The position numbers were made by a program, and so were the translations under genes. Positions 32,795 to 44,600 of a DNA stretch of 64,000 nt are shown piece after piece (within the stretch, counting starts at the first letter, position 1; every line of letters begins with the position of its first letter). Source of the stretch: Clarkia xantiana subsp. parviflora (Eukaryota > Streptophyta > Magnoliopsida > Myrtales > Onagraceae); contig JAPTYO010000002.1 of assembly GCA_036873135.1 (NCBI GenBank), positions 44,507,452-44,571,451 on the forward strand. Reading direction: 5' to 3'. The notes under the pieces were generated by a model that had not been told where the DNA came from, did no database searches, and saw only the letters and a program-made list of their open reading frames with translations.

Positions 32795-33600
32795 CATCTC
32801 GGGGGAAGAGCAATGTGCTACGGGGATTGGAATGACGCCCCCGACTTATCTTTGGTATGCAAGCCTTTTAGTTTTTAATACTTGTGACTTTATTAATTTT
32901 CCTTGTAGGTTTGTTTCAATATCAGCCTTCCCTGTTTCAGGAGAATGACGGTGTTGATGAAGATGTCCCTTCAGAGAGGGAAGCTTCGGTTGCTTCTCCT
33001 CTTCCCTTTGCCAGTGGTTGATCCTCCGACCGCTGTTTCTGTGTTTTGTTGTTTTTTAGGGAGGTCCCCTTCTATCTCTGCCGCACAGATCTTGACTAGG
33101 ATCAAATCGAAGAGGTCTAGCTTGGTGGTGGAAGCCTCTTACTCTAAGGCTCAGAAAATAGCCTTGTTTCTTTCTCCCTCCAGGTCTTCCTCTTGTCATA
33201 AAGAGAGAGAGGTTTCTTTTGAGGACGTAGCTGATGATTCTCCTATTGCACCGGAGAATAAGGAGGCTTCGAATGATGCCAGCGAGTCCTTGTCTCCTCG
33301 CCCTGTGTCCCCCCCCCCCCCCCCCCCCCCCCCGAGGATTGCAACCTCCGATGATAGGATCTCATCCGCCCTATCATTGGTGATATCAAAGGTAATGCTT
33401 GGATGTTGTAGGTCGCCTGCTTGGATGTTGTAGGTCGCCTTAGCAAGCGAGCGAAGATTGTCGCCGGATGGGTTGTCGCCGACCATTCTTCGAAGATCAG
33501 TGTTGTGGCTTCTACTCGCACTGTTAAGGTTTCCACCTCTTCACAAGTTCCTGCAATTGAGGATGATCTCCCCCCCCCCCCATTGTGAAGGGTGGTTGAG
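32795..33600 (+). pseudogene. Antisense Transposase_28 gene of element D, middle part
   Basis: Resumes after B's duplicated CACCG. Segments match the E gene in order: an exon end near 32855, an exon near 32910-33020, and an exon from about 33060 with PSISAAQILTRIKSKRSSLVVEA and SRSSSCHKEREVSFEDV, the linker region. A run of 25 C (33309-33333) replaces a Pro-rich stretch. After about 33360 it diverges from E, and the coiled-coil exons are not recognisable. The gene is thus truncated as well as interrupted. Confidence 0.8.
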
Positions 33601-34740
33601 ACGATATCCCTTGTTGGTGTTTTTATCGTTGCATGTTTGCATTTTTCTCCTGCTTGTTTTGGAGATGTCATTGTATTATCGCTAGATACTCGGGTTTGCC
33701 TTTGTGTCTCACTGTTAAGGTTACTTCAACGGTATGCATACCTTGCACCTCCATATGCGGGGGCTTGGCCCTTGGTTTAATCATGCTCTATGACCTGTTC
33801 ATATAGAGTAGTATGTATATGGTTGCCCCCGTAGTGGGCATGCTTTGGACGCTGAGGGATTAGCCCTTGCGTTAATCGCGAAACCTGCATGTATGAGAAT
33901 GTATATATATATAGTTGTTCCTTACAGAAGATGTGTTTGGCGTTTCGGATGTGGGGGTTTAACCCTTTAGGTGACTACGCTTGGCAGGTCATGTATGTAT
34001 CGTTACTCCCGTAGCGAGTATTTCGATATCTTTAAATGCAAGGGTTTTCCCTTGTGCTAGCTACGCTTGGTAACTGATGACTGTGAGTGCCCCCATAGTG
34101 GACACGTTGTTGTATATAAGGGGATACTTCTTATATTGACTACGCTTAGTAGCTCATGCCACTGGTTGATACATAACTCGTTGTAGGTGTTTGATCCCTC
34201 CCCTGACTACCTTGGGTAGCGTTGGGATAATTTTTCTTATCTCCCCCTTAGGGGTGCTTGTGATGTTTGTTTATCCATCATAAACCTTAATTTAGCAAGT
34301 AGTATCATCCATGCACGTGTCTTTTCCCCCGTAGTGATCATTTGATCTTTGTGCACTTTGGGACGTACTCCTGGGTAGGTTGGCGTTGATGGATTAACAT
34401 AGTGCGTCGTGGCAGGGTTAATAGTACCTGATGTGTTATTGCTCTAATTCCTAGGGTACTTTTTTCTATGTTCTTCTTCCCCCTGGTTTCCTATGGTTGA
34501 CGGTCTCCTTGTGTTTGATTTCTACTTCCTTGAAATTTCCTTACTTGATTGTGAGGTGGGCTGGAGGATGTCCGTTGCTTAATTGGGCGTGTATCCCACT
34601 TTTCCCCCACGAGTTAAGCAATGACCTTAACCTTTTCTTGACTCTATCATGGTCGGATAGGTGTCTGATTATTCTTAGTTTGTCTCCTTGATCTTATATG
34701 TTGCGGTTGCCGGACTTTATGGAATATGGCGGCCGTGTTC
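33601..34740. other. Rearranged flank in element D
   Basis: No gene. 34195-34400 is a diverged copy of about 2900-3130. 34575-34660 resembles the LTR-end and purine-tract junction at 2430-2510 (GGGCGTGTATCC, then CCCCC...). The two copied blocks are in the reverse relative order, which points to an internal rearrangement or a second, partly deleted D-type copy. Confidence 0.6.
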
Positions 34741-34799
34741 ATGGTGATGGAGCCTCATGCTTGGCTAGCAAGAGTATTGTTGAATCACGGGTACGAGCC

Positions 34800-35345
34800 T
34801 TTAGAATTATAGGGGGTGGTACCCTCCTTTGATATATATGGACATGATAGCAATTGGATGATGTATAGGGGGATGGTACCCTCCTTTGATATTGATGGAC
34901 ATGATATTCGTTGTTGATGTATAGGGGGATTGGTACCCACCTTTGGAATAGATGGACATGATAATCCCTGTTGATGTATAGGGGGTGATACCCTCCTTTG
35001 ATATATATGGACGTGATAGTCATTTGATGATGTATAGGGGGATGGTAGCCTCCTTTGATATAGATGGACATGATAGCTATTGTTGATGTATAGTGGGATT
35101 GGTACTCTCCTTTGGTATAGATGGACATGAAATCCCATGTTGATGTATAGGGGGTGATACCCTCCTTTGATTGAAGAACTTACATTCTATAACTAGTTGG
35201 AAGGGTTGCCCTTTGATTGGGGGACTTACTTCCCATATCATGTTTGATGAGTTGCCCTTTGATTGGGGGACTTACTTCTCATGTCTTGTTGGATAAGTTG
35301 CCCTTTGATTGGGGGACTTACTTCTAATATCATGTTGAAAGGGTG
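34800..35345. repeat. Tandem repeats of about 57 bp and about 45-60 bp in D
   Basis: 34800-35165: about seven units of about 57 bp with GATGTATAGGGGG and ACCCTCCTTTGATAT. 35165-35345: about three units with GCCCTTTGATTGGGGGACTT. Confidence 0.85.
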
Positions 35346-36163
35346 GTCATGTGGGTCTTATGTCCCTTTTCGGTCGTAATGGGTGTCCTTATAGATCTTC
35401 CTATTTCTATATGTAATGGTTGTCTTGTGGATCTTCCCCTTATCATATTTCAGAGTTGTCCTTTTGGATCTTCCCCATTTCGGTTGGAAGGTTGGCCCTG
35501 TGGGTCTTATGTCCCTTTTCGGTTGTAAGTTTTGTCCTTATAGATCTTCCTCTTTCCATATGTAACGGTTGTCCTGTGGATCTTCCCCTTATCATATTTC
35601 AGAGTTGTCCTTTTGGATCTTCCCCTTTTCAGTTGGAAGGGTGGCCCTATGGGTCTTATGTCCCTTTTCGGTTGGAAGTGTTATCCTTATAGATCTTCCT
35701 CTTTCCATATGTAAGGGTTGTCCTGTGGATCTTTCCCTTATCATATTTCGGAGTTGTCTATTTGGATCTTCCCCTTTTGGGTTGGAAGAGTGGCCATGTG
35801 GGTCTTATGCCCCTTTTCAGTTGTAAGGGTTGTCCTTATAGATCTTCCTCTTTCCATATGTAAGGGTTGTCCTGTGGATCTTTCCTTTATCATATTTCGG
35901 AGTTGTCTTTTTGGATCTTCCCCTTTTCGGTTGGAAGGGTGGCCATGTGGGTCTTGTGTCCCTTTTCGATTGTAAGGGTTGTCCTTTTAGATCTTCCTCT
36001 TTCCATATGTAAGGGTTGTCCTGTGAATCTTCCCCTTATCATATTTTAGAGTTGTATTTGTGGATCTTTCCCTTTTCGGTTGGAAGGGTGGCCATGTGGG
36101 TCTTATGTCCCTTTTCGGTCATAATGGTTGTCCTTATAGATCTTCCTATTTCTATATGTAAGG
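35346..36163. repeat. 149-bp tandem array of element D, left part
   Basis: About 5.5 units; the same landmark recurs at 35420, 35569, 35718, 35867 and 36016, exactly 149 bp apart. TAAGG at 36159-36163 is the left TSD of E, which splits the array. It continues at 55047. Confidence 0.93.
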
Positions 36164-36717
36164 TGGTGGATATACACCCAAGCCTTCACCAATTGGGCCC
36201 AACAGGTGGGCCCAAAAAGTATCCCGAATGGTAAAACCCACTCGGGAGAACCCCGGGTGAAAAAACCACTCGGGACACGAGCAAGGCCCTAGGGGTACCC
36301 CTCCGGGTACCCCTCCGGGTACCCCTCCGGGTACCCACCCCCCCCCTCCGTCCGGACAAGTCCCTCTCGTACGGACCCCCACCCTGGACGATATTTCGCC
36401 CGGGGCTTACCCTTAAAGGGCTACACACCAACACTTAACTATATTGAACTTACCTACGGTCGAACCAAGGTCAAAGGCAACTTATTTACGGTCAAGCCTA
36501 ACCTATAATTACGAACCTGCCACAGTCGGACCAGAGAACCACAGGAACTGGGGCGGTCCGATAGAAACTCTATAAATAGAGAGCTCATCCCCTCATTTGA
36601 AGGTATTCACTCTCTCTCTAAGCTCACCCTCTCTCTAGAAGCTTTCACTAACTTAAGCTTCGGAGTGGGCTTACCGGGAACCCCCGGTGCCCCTTTTGCA
36701 GAGAAGTAAGGAGAAGC
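36164..36717 (+). repeat. 5' LTR of element E, first part
   Basis: TGGTGGATATACACC...; TATAAATA at 36571-36578; a four-fold CGGGTACCCCTC repeat near 36295-36335. Split by F after GAAGC (36713-36717). Confidence 0.9.
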
Positions 36718-37101
36718 TGTCACAAGGGTTTTTTTTAGGGCTTATTTTTCGCCTAAGTACTGCTCTTGCTGGCGTGACTCTCTTGCAAATCACCAGCTTT
36801 CACACAAATCCAACGCAGCCAACGAGTCTCCGGAACAGCCAACACTCGAACAAGAACTCAAAAACGCTGCAAGAACTCCAAGAAGAAGAGATGCAACACG
36901 CAGCAAAATAAAGAACAATAACAACCAAAAACTTACTGATTTAACACGACCTCTTTTATTCATCAATTGAAGGCTCAGCGCCCGAATTACACCCACACAA
37001 TTTAGACGCTCACGACACTCTTCAGCTTTGCCACAGTTGGGTGTGCAAAAACTGCTTACAACACATAGGGACACTCTCTTTTATATAGATTTCGAAATCC
37101 C
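36718..37101 (-). repeat. 3' LTR remnant of element F
   Basis: Matches 38583 to about 38975 (TGTCACA(A/T)GGG...AATCCCT), then joins protease coding sequence abruptly. Confidence 0.88.
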
Positions 37102-38536
37102 TTTGCCTTCGGGACTCTACGAACGCCTGGCACAAAACAAGGTTCTTTCGGGTCGTTGATTATGATACCGCAAATACAAGGCATTACCATCACGTTTTTG
37201 CTTGTAAGGAAGCTGTTCACAAGGATGAAATCGAAATCATCCATTGGCACCACCAGGAACTCGATCGGGCCAAACCAGTTTCCAATCTTCGCTTGGATAC
37301 GCACCATGCCCTCCGCCGCAATGCTTTCCGAGCTCACCGCTTTAACACGCCCTGAGTACTTAGTGGCCTTGAATCATCGCATCCTTTCCATCTAGACAAG
37401 CTTTAACATAGACTAACAAAGGAGTTTTCTTTACCTTGCTCGTCACCATTGCTCCTAGCACTTGCATTAGAGCTATTCGGGTCTCCTCTTCCTCCTCACC
37501 ATCTGACGTATCATTGGTCTTCCTTATAGCATTCAACTTCTCTTTACTCTTTCGAGGACAATCACGAGCTTTGTGCGGCCCGTTGCAAATAAAGCATCCG
37601 CGGTGGGTTTTCAGATCCTTCCATTCTGTCATCCTCGAGTCGCCTTCGTCCGGTATCACTTGCTTAGGTTGGGGTTTGAATATCCCCTTCCCTTTGTCAC
37701 GAGGTTTGGACGCCCTCTGCTCCTCACCATCGCGGCTAGCACTATCTTTTTGGTTTAAGGCTCGTAGTTCGATCAATCCGTCCGCAGCAATTATCGCAGT
37801 CTTCAAGTCCTTAACTCCTCGTCGTTGTAATTCCACCTGGGCCCAATTCTGCAATCCTCTCATGAAGTGAAAGAGTTTGTCATCCTCGACCATACTCGGA
37901 ATCGCTGTCATGATTGCTGAAAATTGCTCGATATACTCATGGGCTGAACCCGTCTGACTTAGGTTGAACAACTTCTCCCTGGCCACCCATGCACTATTGT
38001 TAGGAATGTAACGAGCTTTGAGCTCCGTTTTCAGCTCTTCCCAAGTAGACGCAAGCTGCCCATCATTCCGCTCACATGATGCTCGCCACCACGCTATAGC
38101 ATCATCTTCAAAGTACGCCGTCGCACAACGCACTTGTCTGGACCTTGGAATTTCAGCATCCTCGAAATATTGCTCCATCCGCCAAATAAAGTCTTCTAGG
38201 GTTTCGGTATCTCAGACACCCAAGAAGGGTTTCGGTTCGCGGATTTTAACTTTTGTCGTGCACCCTCCAGCATAACTTGTTACGTTGTTCTTTATGAAGT
38301 GTCAGCTCTGCACGGGCATAATCCGTGAAAGCTTCCAGGTTTTCCGACTGGATCTCTTGACCGTCCATCCTAGCTTCGAGATTAGCCAACCGCGGCTCAG
38401 ATTCTTGGGACTTTTCGTAGACGTGGGCCATCACTTCCAACGCATACGTCAACGAGGCAGACTCCTCAGCTTCGTCCGCAAGAATTTCTCTTATCTTGGC
38501 AAGGCTCTCGTCAAGCACCATCTCGATCCTTTGCAT
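37056..38536 (-). pseudogene. gag: Element F gag and partial protease
   Basis: Start ATG at 38536, 34 bases from the primer-binding site, with a coiled-coil-like N-terminus. A frameshift near 38250 and a TGA near 38213 precede the gag core (YFEDDAIAWWRASCER, LKARYIPNNSAWVAREKL), which is open from 38178. A CCHC-type knuckle (CFICNGPHKARDC, then PRKSKEKLNAI), typical of chromovirus-type gag, lies near 37590. The frame stops at 37360. The segment around the protease active-site Asp is missing. The C-terminal protease part (FLVVPMDDFDFIL) runs on across the deletion junction into the LTR, ending at 37056. Confidence 0.87.
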
Positions 38537-38569
38537 GCAGCTCGTTCGATCTTGACTCGTTCAATTGTA

Positions 38570-38581
38570 GCTCTGATACCA
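38570..38581 (-). other. Primer-binding site of element F
   Basis: TGGTATCAGAGC (minus), complementary to the 3' end of initiator tRNA-Met, one base from the LTR. Confidence 0.9.
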
Positions 38582-38582
38582 C

Positions 38583-39862
38583 TGTCACATGGGTTTTTTT
38601 TAGGGCTTATTTTTTGCCTAAGTACAGCTCTTGCTGGCGTGACTCTCTTGCAAATCACTAGCCTTCACACAAATCCAACGCAGCCAACGAGTCTCCAGTA
38701 CAGCCAATACTCGAACAAGAACTCAAAAATGCAGCAAGAACTCCAAGAAGAAGAGATGCAACACGCAGCAAAGTAAAGAACAATAACAACCAAACACTTA
38801 CTGATTTAACACGGCCTCCTTTATTCATCAATTGAAGGCTCAGCGCCCGAATTACACCCACACAATTTAGACGCTCACGATACTCTTCAGCTTTGCCACA
38901 GTTGGGTGTGCAAAAACTGCTTACAACACATAGGGACACTCCCCTTTATATAGATTTCGAAATCCCTAGCTGCCCTAGGTAAAACTCTATCTATATCTAT
39001 CCAATCTTATCTATACTATGTTAAGATATATATTTATAGCATATATATATCTTAACTTACAATATTCTGCCAATATATCTTAAGTTCCCTTAAATATAGC
39101 TATTAAAGCCCACAAATATATCTAAGTTCCCTTAAACAAAGTTATAGATAGGATTCCACATATCTTGGGCGGATTTAGATGCTTGGCTGCCAAGAATCAT
39201 GTTGATCTTCTCCAATCTCATATTTCCTCATCAATCTCGTGGGCTTGGACTTGTTCCTAACTGGTTCCGGACTTTGCAATCTTCACTGGGCCAATTCAGT
39301 CAATTATGGACGCTGCACTTGCTAAGCACAGGCTGAGCACACCAAAAGCACGGGCCATGCACACACAAAAGCACGGGCTGAAGCATGTACCAAGCATTGG
39401 CTGGCAGCTCGTCTGGGAGATTCTGTTGTCCACTGGGCAGGCACTTGCCAGACACAAGGAAAGTACGGGACAGGCACAGTTGAAGCACGGGACAAACACA
39501 CAAAAAGCACGGGCAAGCAGATACGGGACAAACAACATCCAAGCACGGGACGAACACACTTAATGCACGGGACAAGCACTTGGGCAGGTATGAGACATCT
39601 GGTACGGGACAAGCACTTGGCAGGTACGGGAAATCTCGGGACGGATACGGGACACGCACTTGATGGACGCTGAATAATTCTTGACCACGGATCGATTCCC
39701 ATCAACTACACATTGCTGCCAATTATTCCAAATCACCCAAAACATGTTGCATACTGCTACGATTCACCATTTTTACCCTCCAATCGCTTGTTGGGCTTGG
39801 GAAGCACGTCTATCATAGCCAAATCCGTACTTCCCAACAAGTCAGATTTTACGGGTCTGACA
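38583..39862 (-). repeat. 5' LTR of element F
   Basis: 1280 bp. On the minus strand TGTCAGACCCG... to ...CATGTGACA. AT-rich TATATA stretches lie at 39000-39130, and GCACGGGAC-containing imperfect repeats at 39340-39660. Confidence 0.87.
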
Positions 39863-39867
39863 GAATC

Positions 39868-39981
39868 CCACTAAGGAGAAAGATCAGGAAGAAGAAGCCC
39901 ACCTAGGAAGAAGAAGCCCACCTACGAAGAAGAAGCCCACCAACGGAAAAGAAGCTCACGACAAACAATATTGGGAAAACA
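39868..39981 (+). repeat. 5' LTR of element E, second part
   Basis: Repeats of GAAGAAGCCCACC; ends ...TTGGGAAAACA, as in 54940-55046. Confidence 0.88.
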
Positions 39982-39982
39982 T

Positions 39983-40004
39983 TGGCGCGGTCTGCAGATT
40001 CGAG
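39983..40004 (+). other. Primer-binding site of element E
   Basis: TGGCGCGGTCTGCAGATTCG, one base after the LTR. The D counterpart (minus, 57785-57806) begins TGGCGTCATTTGCGG. The tRNA was not identified. Confidence 0.65.
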
Positions 40005-40034
40005 CAAGAAAGCACATAGCTACTACTAGCGATC

Positions 40035-43000
40035 ATGGCGGTAACTAGAAGGCAAGTAGGAGAGTCAAGTAGGCAAGTAAGGCAGTTCGGAAGGGCGAGT
40101 AGGCAACTTCCAATGGGTGGAAAAAACCAACCATCACTAGGAGGAGGCAGGGAACAACAAGTGGAAGGCCGGCAAGCAAATATGGAAGAGCATCGGGAGG
40201 ACACAAGGATTAGAGAGCAACCAATCCTAGAGGAACAGAATTCCTCAACCAATTCTCATCCGGAACAAACAGTCAACCTACCACACCCGCAACCGCCACG
40301 AGAAAGAAATCAAAGAACACACAACATCACGCCAGAGATGATGGCGGCCATGGAAGAAGTGCTGGATAGAAGAGAGCGCCTAATGGTAGCTCTAAGGTAA
40401 GAACAACCAGGGTACCAAGCATCACCTCCAAGATCAATGGGGGGAAACCAACCAGCGTACACTCATTCTTACAACCAGCAGTATCAACAAAGGGGGCAAC
40501 CTCAACCAAGAAGTGCCAACAATCCGGAAAATGATGGACACAGATATGCTGGGCTGCAAAATAGCCAAGACCATGATGCACCTCAGAACGGCCAAAGGTA
40601 TGCAGGACCTCAGAATGACCAAAGGTATGCAGCACCCCATAATGGCCGAGGACAGGCAAGACCCCGGAACAACCAAGGATATGGAGCACCTTTGAACGAC
40701 CAAAGATTTTTCGAAGCCCAAAACAACCAAGGATATGCTCAGCCCCAGAACCATCAAAGACATGTTGGACCACAAGAAGGACAGAGATACGTCGGACCCC
40801 AGGCCGCAGTGCAACATAACTTGCAAACCATAGCCCTCACAAGAGAAGAGATAGAGGAACTGATAGCAAGGAAGATCAAGGACTCAAAGGGAAGAGCGAA
40901 GCACAAGCTGAGAGACAGAGCCTCGCACCCCTTCACTCGAGAGCTAATCTACACAATGGTACCCCCGAACGTCCAACCACGTCAAATTGCTGACTATGTT
41001 GGCAAAAGAGACCCAATACAACATATACAGAACACGAGCCGTCGCTCCTAGGAAGGACCGTCGTGGATGATCACTTCGCGATGTTATTCCCTCAACCTGG
41101 CAGGGAATGCCGCACACTGGTTCTTCAATCTACCCCATGGCTCAATCACCTCCTGGCCAGACTTAAAGGAAGAGTTCATCCAACAGTACCTGGGAGAGAG
41201 ACAACCGTTAAAGTGTGACTCGGCACTGGATGACATGAAGCAGGGATACGATGAAACCCTAGCAAGCTATTACACGAGGTTCAACCAAAACATCGCAGAC
41301 ATAACAACGGAACTATCGGAGGGGGAGATAGTCCGAGCATTTGTTAGGAACCTAGAACGCTGGGGGTACCATTCGCATACAATGTGGAAGTTATGCCAAT
41401 CAATACCCTCGAAGAGATGGCCGAGAGAGTGAAGTCTTACATCAATTTGGAGCATGCACGCTCAAACCGAAGAAGAGGATACGAAGCTCAGCGACAAGAG
41501 AACAACAAGCAAGCCAAAGGAAAACCCCAGCAGACGGGGATCCCACCACAAGTACCACGAAGGCAACCATGGACGCCGCAGGGAGGAACAAGAGCAAATG
41601 AACAATCAAGGCCCCAAGGCATACATAGCACTGTCTTTACCCCCCTTTACAAGGGAAGCCTCAGTCATTCTCCAAGAGATGAAAAGGCTAAACTTGTGAA
41701 CTCCACCACCGGAGAAGAGAAAAACAAGAATGGGCAACAACATAGAGCAGTGATGTGAATACCACAACGCCGACGGGCACCACACAGACAATTGCTTTCA
41801 CCTGCAGCGTGACATCAAAAGCCTCATCCAAGAAGGAATGCTAAAGAATTTTGTTAAAGACGAAAGGAAAAGAGATATGAGTCCTCAGCCGAAGTACAAT
41901 GGCAAAGGAAAGGGAAAAGTGAAGATGGATTACCTCCCCCCACCCCATAACAGAAAGCTAACAATTAACGTCATTTATGGCGGACTGGCAGCAGGGGAAA
42001 AGGTCTCCAACTCTAGGGAGGTCTACGTGGAACAACTCATATAGATGTGTCCATTCGGAAAACGCCAAAGGCCAGTCGAGAAGACGAAGATAACATTCTT
42101 GGAGGAGGATCTGAAGTATGTGGTATACCCACATGACGACGCCTTGGTGATCACGATGGATATAGCAGGTTGCAACGTGAGAAGAATGCTAGTTGATGGG
42201 GTAGCTCTACTGACATCCTTCATATTGATGTGATAAGAGCAATAGGTAAAACAGAGCGAGACCTCAAACCTGTAAGCTTCCCCCTTGTTAGCTTCGCAGG
42301 AGCAACAACATTCCCCATTGTAATAATCACTCTTCCTGTGACCATAGGTGAAGGATGGACTCAACTCCAGTTGAAAGTAACATTTGTGGTAGTTGAAGAA
42401 CTTGGAGCCTATAATGGGATAATTGGTCGCACAACAATTAACCCAAATCGTATAGTCCCATCAACCGTCCACCAGAAGATGAAGTTCCCGACACCAAATG
42501 GCATAGGAGAGGTTTTGGGAGACCAAGCAACATCAAGGAAGTGCTACCTGAATGCCATGAGAAGGAGGGCACAGCATGGCCTACCCATAGCCTTCGTGGA
42601 GACACCAAGAGGAAATCCAAGAGTAAGGAACAACCAAGGCAGGAGTACCATGATGGGGGCAATAACGGGAGCCATAACCCACCTTCTGAACATGACAAGG
42701 CAGGTTTCTACAAAGAGGAAGAGACAGGAGCACCAAGAGCAGAATGCCGAGGATGTGGAAAAGAATACAAGGGAGGAAAGAAGGAAAAGAAAAAGAGAAA
42801 GGATGGCAAACCGAGAAAACTTGGAGGATATTCAGCAGGAGGAAGATGGGTTGATAAAAAGCTATTTCATAAGGCTAGCAACAGTGGCAGTAGACCTCAA
42901 AGTGAGCAAGAATGAGTTCGTAAGAGCCTTCTTCAGGAACCTAAGAATGAACGCCAAAGAATACTTCGGAGGAGAATGGAGCATCGCTGCTATAACCTCA

Positions 43001-43341
43001 GTCGAAGAATTCAACCATAAGCTGCGGCAGGCCATAGAGATAGAAGAGGAAGAGGAGATGAGCTACTACAAGCTCAACGATGGAAGAACGGTTCATTTCA
43101 CACCTCTAAGGAGTGAAATCGGAGAATTGTACAGGGCAGTCCTCTACGAGCGGATTCCACCACCCCTGAGACAATAAGAGCCTTCATTGGGAAAGAGCTA
43201 GAGGGATGGTGTGAGTACCATAAAGCTTGGGGGCATAGCACCAAATGCTTAGTTCTCAGACTTAAGGTCGAAGAGGAGATACATGCCGGCCGCTTGGTGG
43301 AAGATATTAGATCAGAGGAGCTGGAGTTTGACCCCACTTGA
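40035..43341 (+). pseudogene. gag: Element E gag-protease-gag' polyprotein, decayed
   Basis: ATG at 40035. A Gln/Asn/Pro-rich N-terminus has TAA at 40398-40400. The gag domain (NAAHWFFNLPHGS, LASYYTRFNQNIADI, EIVRAFVRNL) shows frameshifts near 41030, 41100 and 41370. The first finger C-X2-H-X4-H-X4-C is at 41754-41795. Protease Asp codon is 42194-42196, followed by a one-base loss. From 42230 the frame is open through AYNGIIGRTTIN and a basic stretch into the second gag-like region (IKSYFIRLATVAVDL, EFVRAFFRNL). It stops at 43175, and the second finger (WCEYHKAWGHSTKC, 43207-43251, one residue shorter) lies in another frame, ending at 43341. Same order as C; no RT follows. Confidence 0.88.
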
Positions 43342-43479
43342 TAGTGGAAGATATCTTAACCTTTTTTTTATGTCTATATAGTAGAAGTACTTGAAGGAGA
43401 TCCACGGACTCCACCTAGAATTTACTTTATGTATAAACTAATGATGAAGTTAAATGAATCAAATTCTTTTCCAGGGTAT

Positions 43480-44400
43480 AACAAGTCTCGAAAATGGGAA
43501 GATCCAAAGGACAACCTTGACATATGATCAAGCGATCAACAACCTTTACATATGATCAAGGAAAGATCCGTAAGGAAAACCATTACAACCGAAAAGGGAC
43601 ATAAGACCTCCAAGGCAACCCTTACAAACCGAAAATTGGAAGATCCAAAAGGACAACCTCGACATATGTTAAAGAGATCAACAACCTTTACATATGATCA
43701 TGAGAAGATCTATACGGACAACCATTACAACCGAAAAGGGACATAATACCTCCAAAGGCAACCCTTACAACCGAAGATGGGAAGATCCAAAGGACAGCCT
43801 CGACATATGTTAAAGCGATCAACAACCTTTACATATGATCAAGGGAAGATCTATACAGACAACCATTACAACTGAAAAGGGACATAAGACCTCCAAAGGC
43901 AACCCTTACAACTGAAAATGGGAAGATCCAAAGGACAACCTTGACATATGTTAAAGCGATCAACAACCTTTACATATTATCAAGGGAAGATTTATACGGA
44001 CAACCATTACAACCGAAAAGGGACATAAGACCTCCAAAGGCAACCCTTACAACCGAAAATGGGGAGATCCAAAGGACAACCTTGACATATGGTAAAGCGA
44101 TCAACAACCTTTACATATGATCAAGGGAAGATCTATACGGACAACCATCACAACCGAAAAGGGACATAAGACCTTCAAGGCAACCCTTACAACCGAAAAT
44201 GGGAAGATCCAAAGGACAACCTTGACATATGATAAAGCCTTCAACAACCTTTACATGTGGTCAAGGGAAGATCTATACGGACAACCATTACAACCGTAAG
44301 GGACATAAGACCTACAAGGCCACCCATACAACCGAAAACCGGAAGATCCATAAGGACACCCATTCAATGCAAAAGAAGACGTAAACTCCACAAAAAAGAA
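43480..44400. repeat. 149-bp-type tandem array of element E
   Basis: About six units (GGACAACC(A/C)TTACAACCG..., AAGATCTATACGGACAACC), the reverse complement of the D arrays at 35.3-36.2 and 55.0-55.9 kb. Confidence 0.9.
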
Positions 44401-44600
44401 CTCTCCAACAACACAAAATAAAAGGAACGTAAGTCCTAAATACATAGGCAATCCTGGTAGAATATCATACCTATACCAAAATGCGTGCTAAATGCACGAC
44501 AAGCAATCCATAACATCTATCCGAAAGCCGAAATCATCTCCAAAACAAATAGGAGGAAAACACAAAAGCAATAATAGCAACAGAGATACAGTTCTCAAGC

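Larger units (their letters stand above)
36718..39862 (-). mobile_element. Element F: chromovirus-like gypsy deletion derivative
   Basis: Minus strand: 5' LTR 38583-39862, tRNA-iMet primer-binding site 38570-38581, gag and part of protease, then directly the last about 384 bp of the 3' LTR (36718-37101). Everything from within protease through pol and most of the 3' LTR is deleted. Flanks GAAGC/GAATC (36713-36717 and 39863-39867) are a TSD with one mismatch; the uninterrupted LTR copy at 54930 has GAAGC. Inserted in E's 5' LTR. Confidence 0.88.

Noticed and set aside
33309..33333. Run of 25 C as a biological signal
   Set aside because: Homopolymer length is unreliable in assemblies; reported only within the pseudogene entry.
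35343..36234. Series of 85-residue frames repeated every 149 bp
   Set aside because: Products of the tandem array, with no start or regulatory signals.
39300..39705. Overlapping Cys/Val/Pro-rich frames on the minus strand
   Set aside because: They sit in imperfect repeats (GCACGGGAC) within the F LTR.
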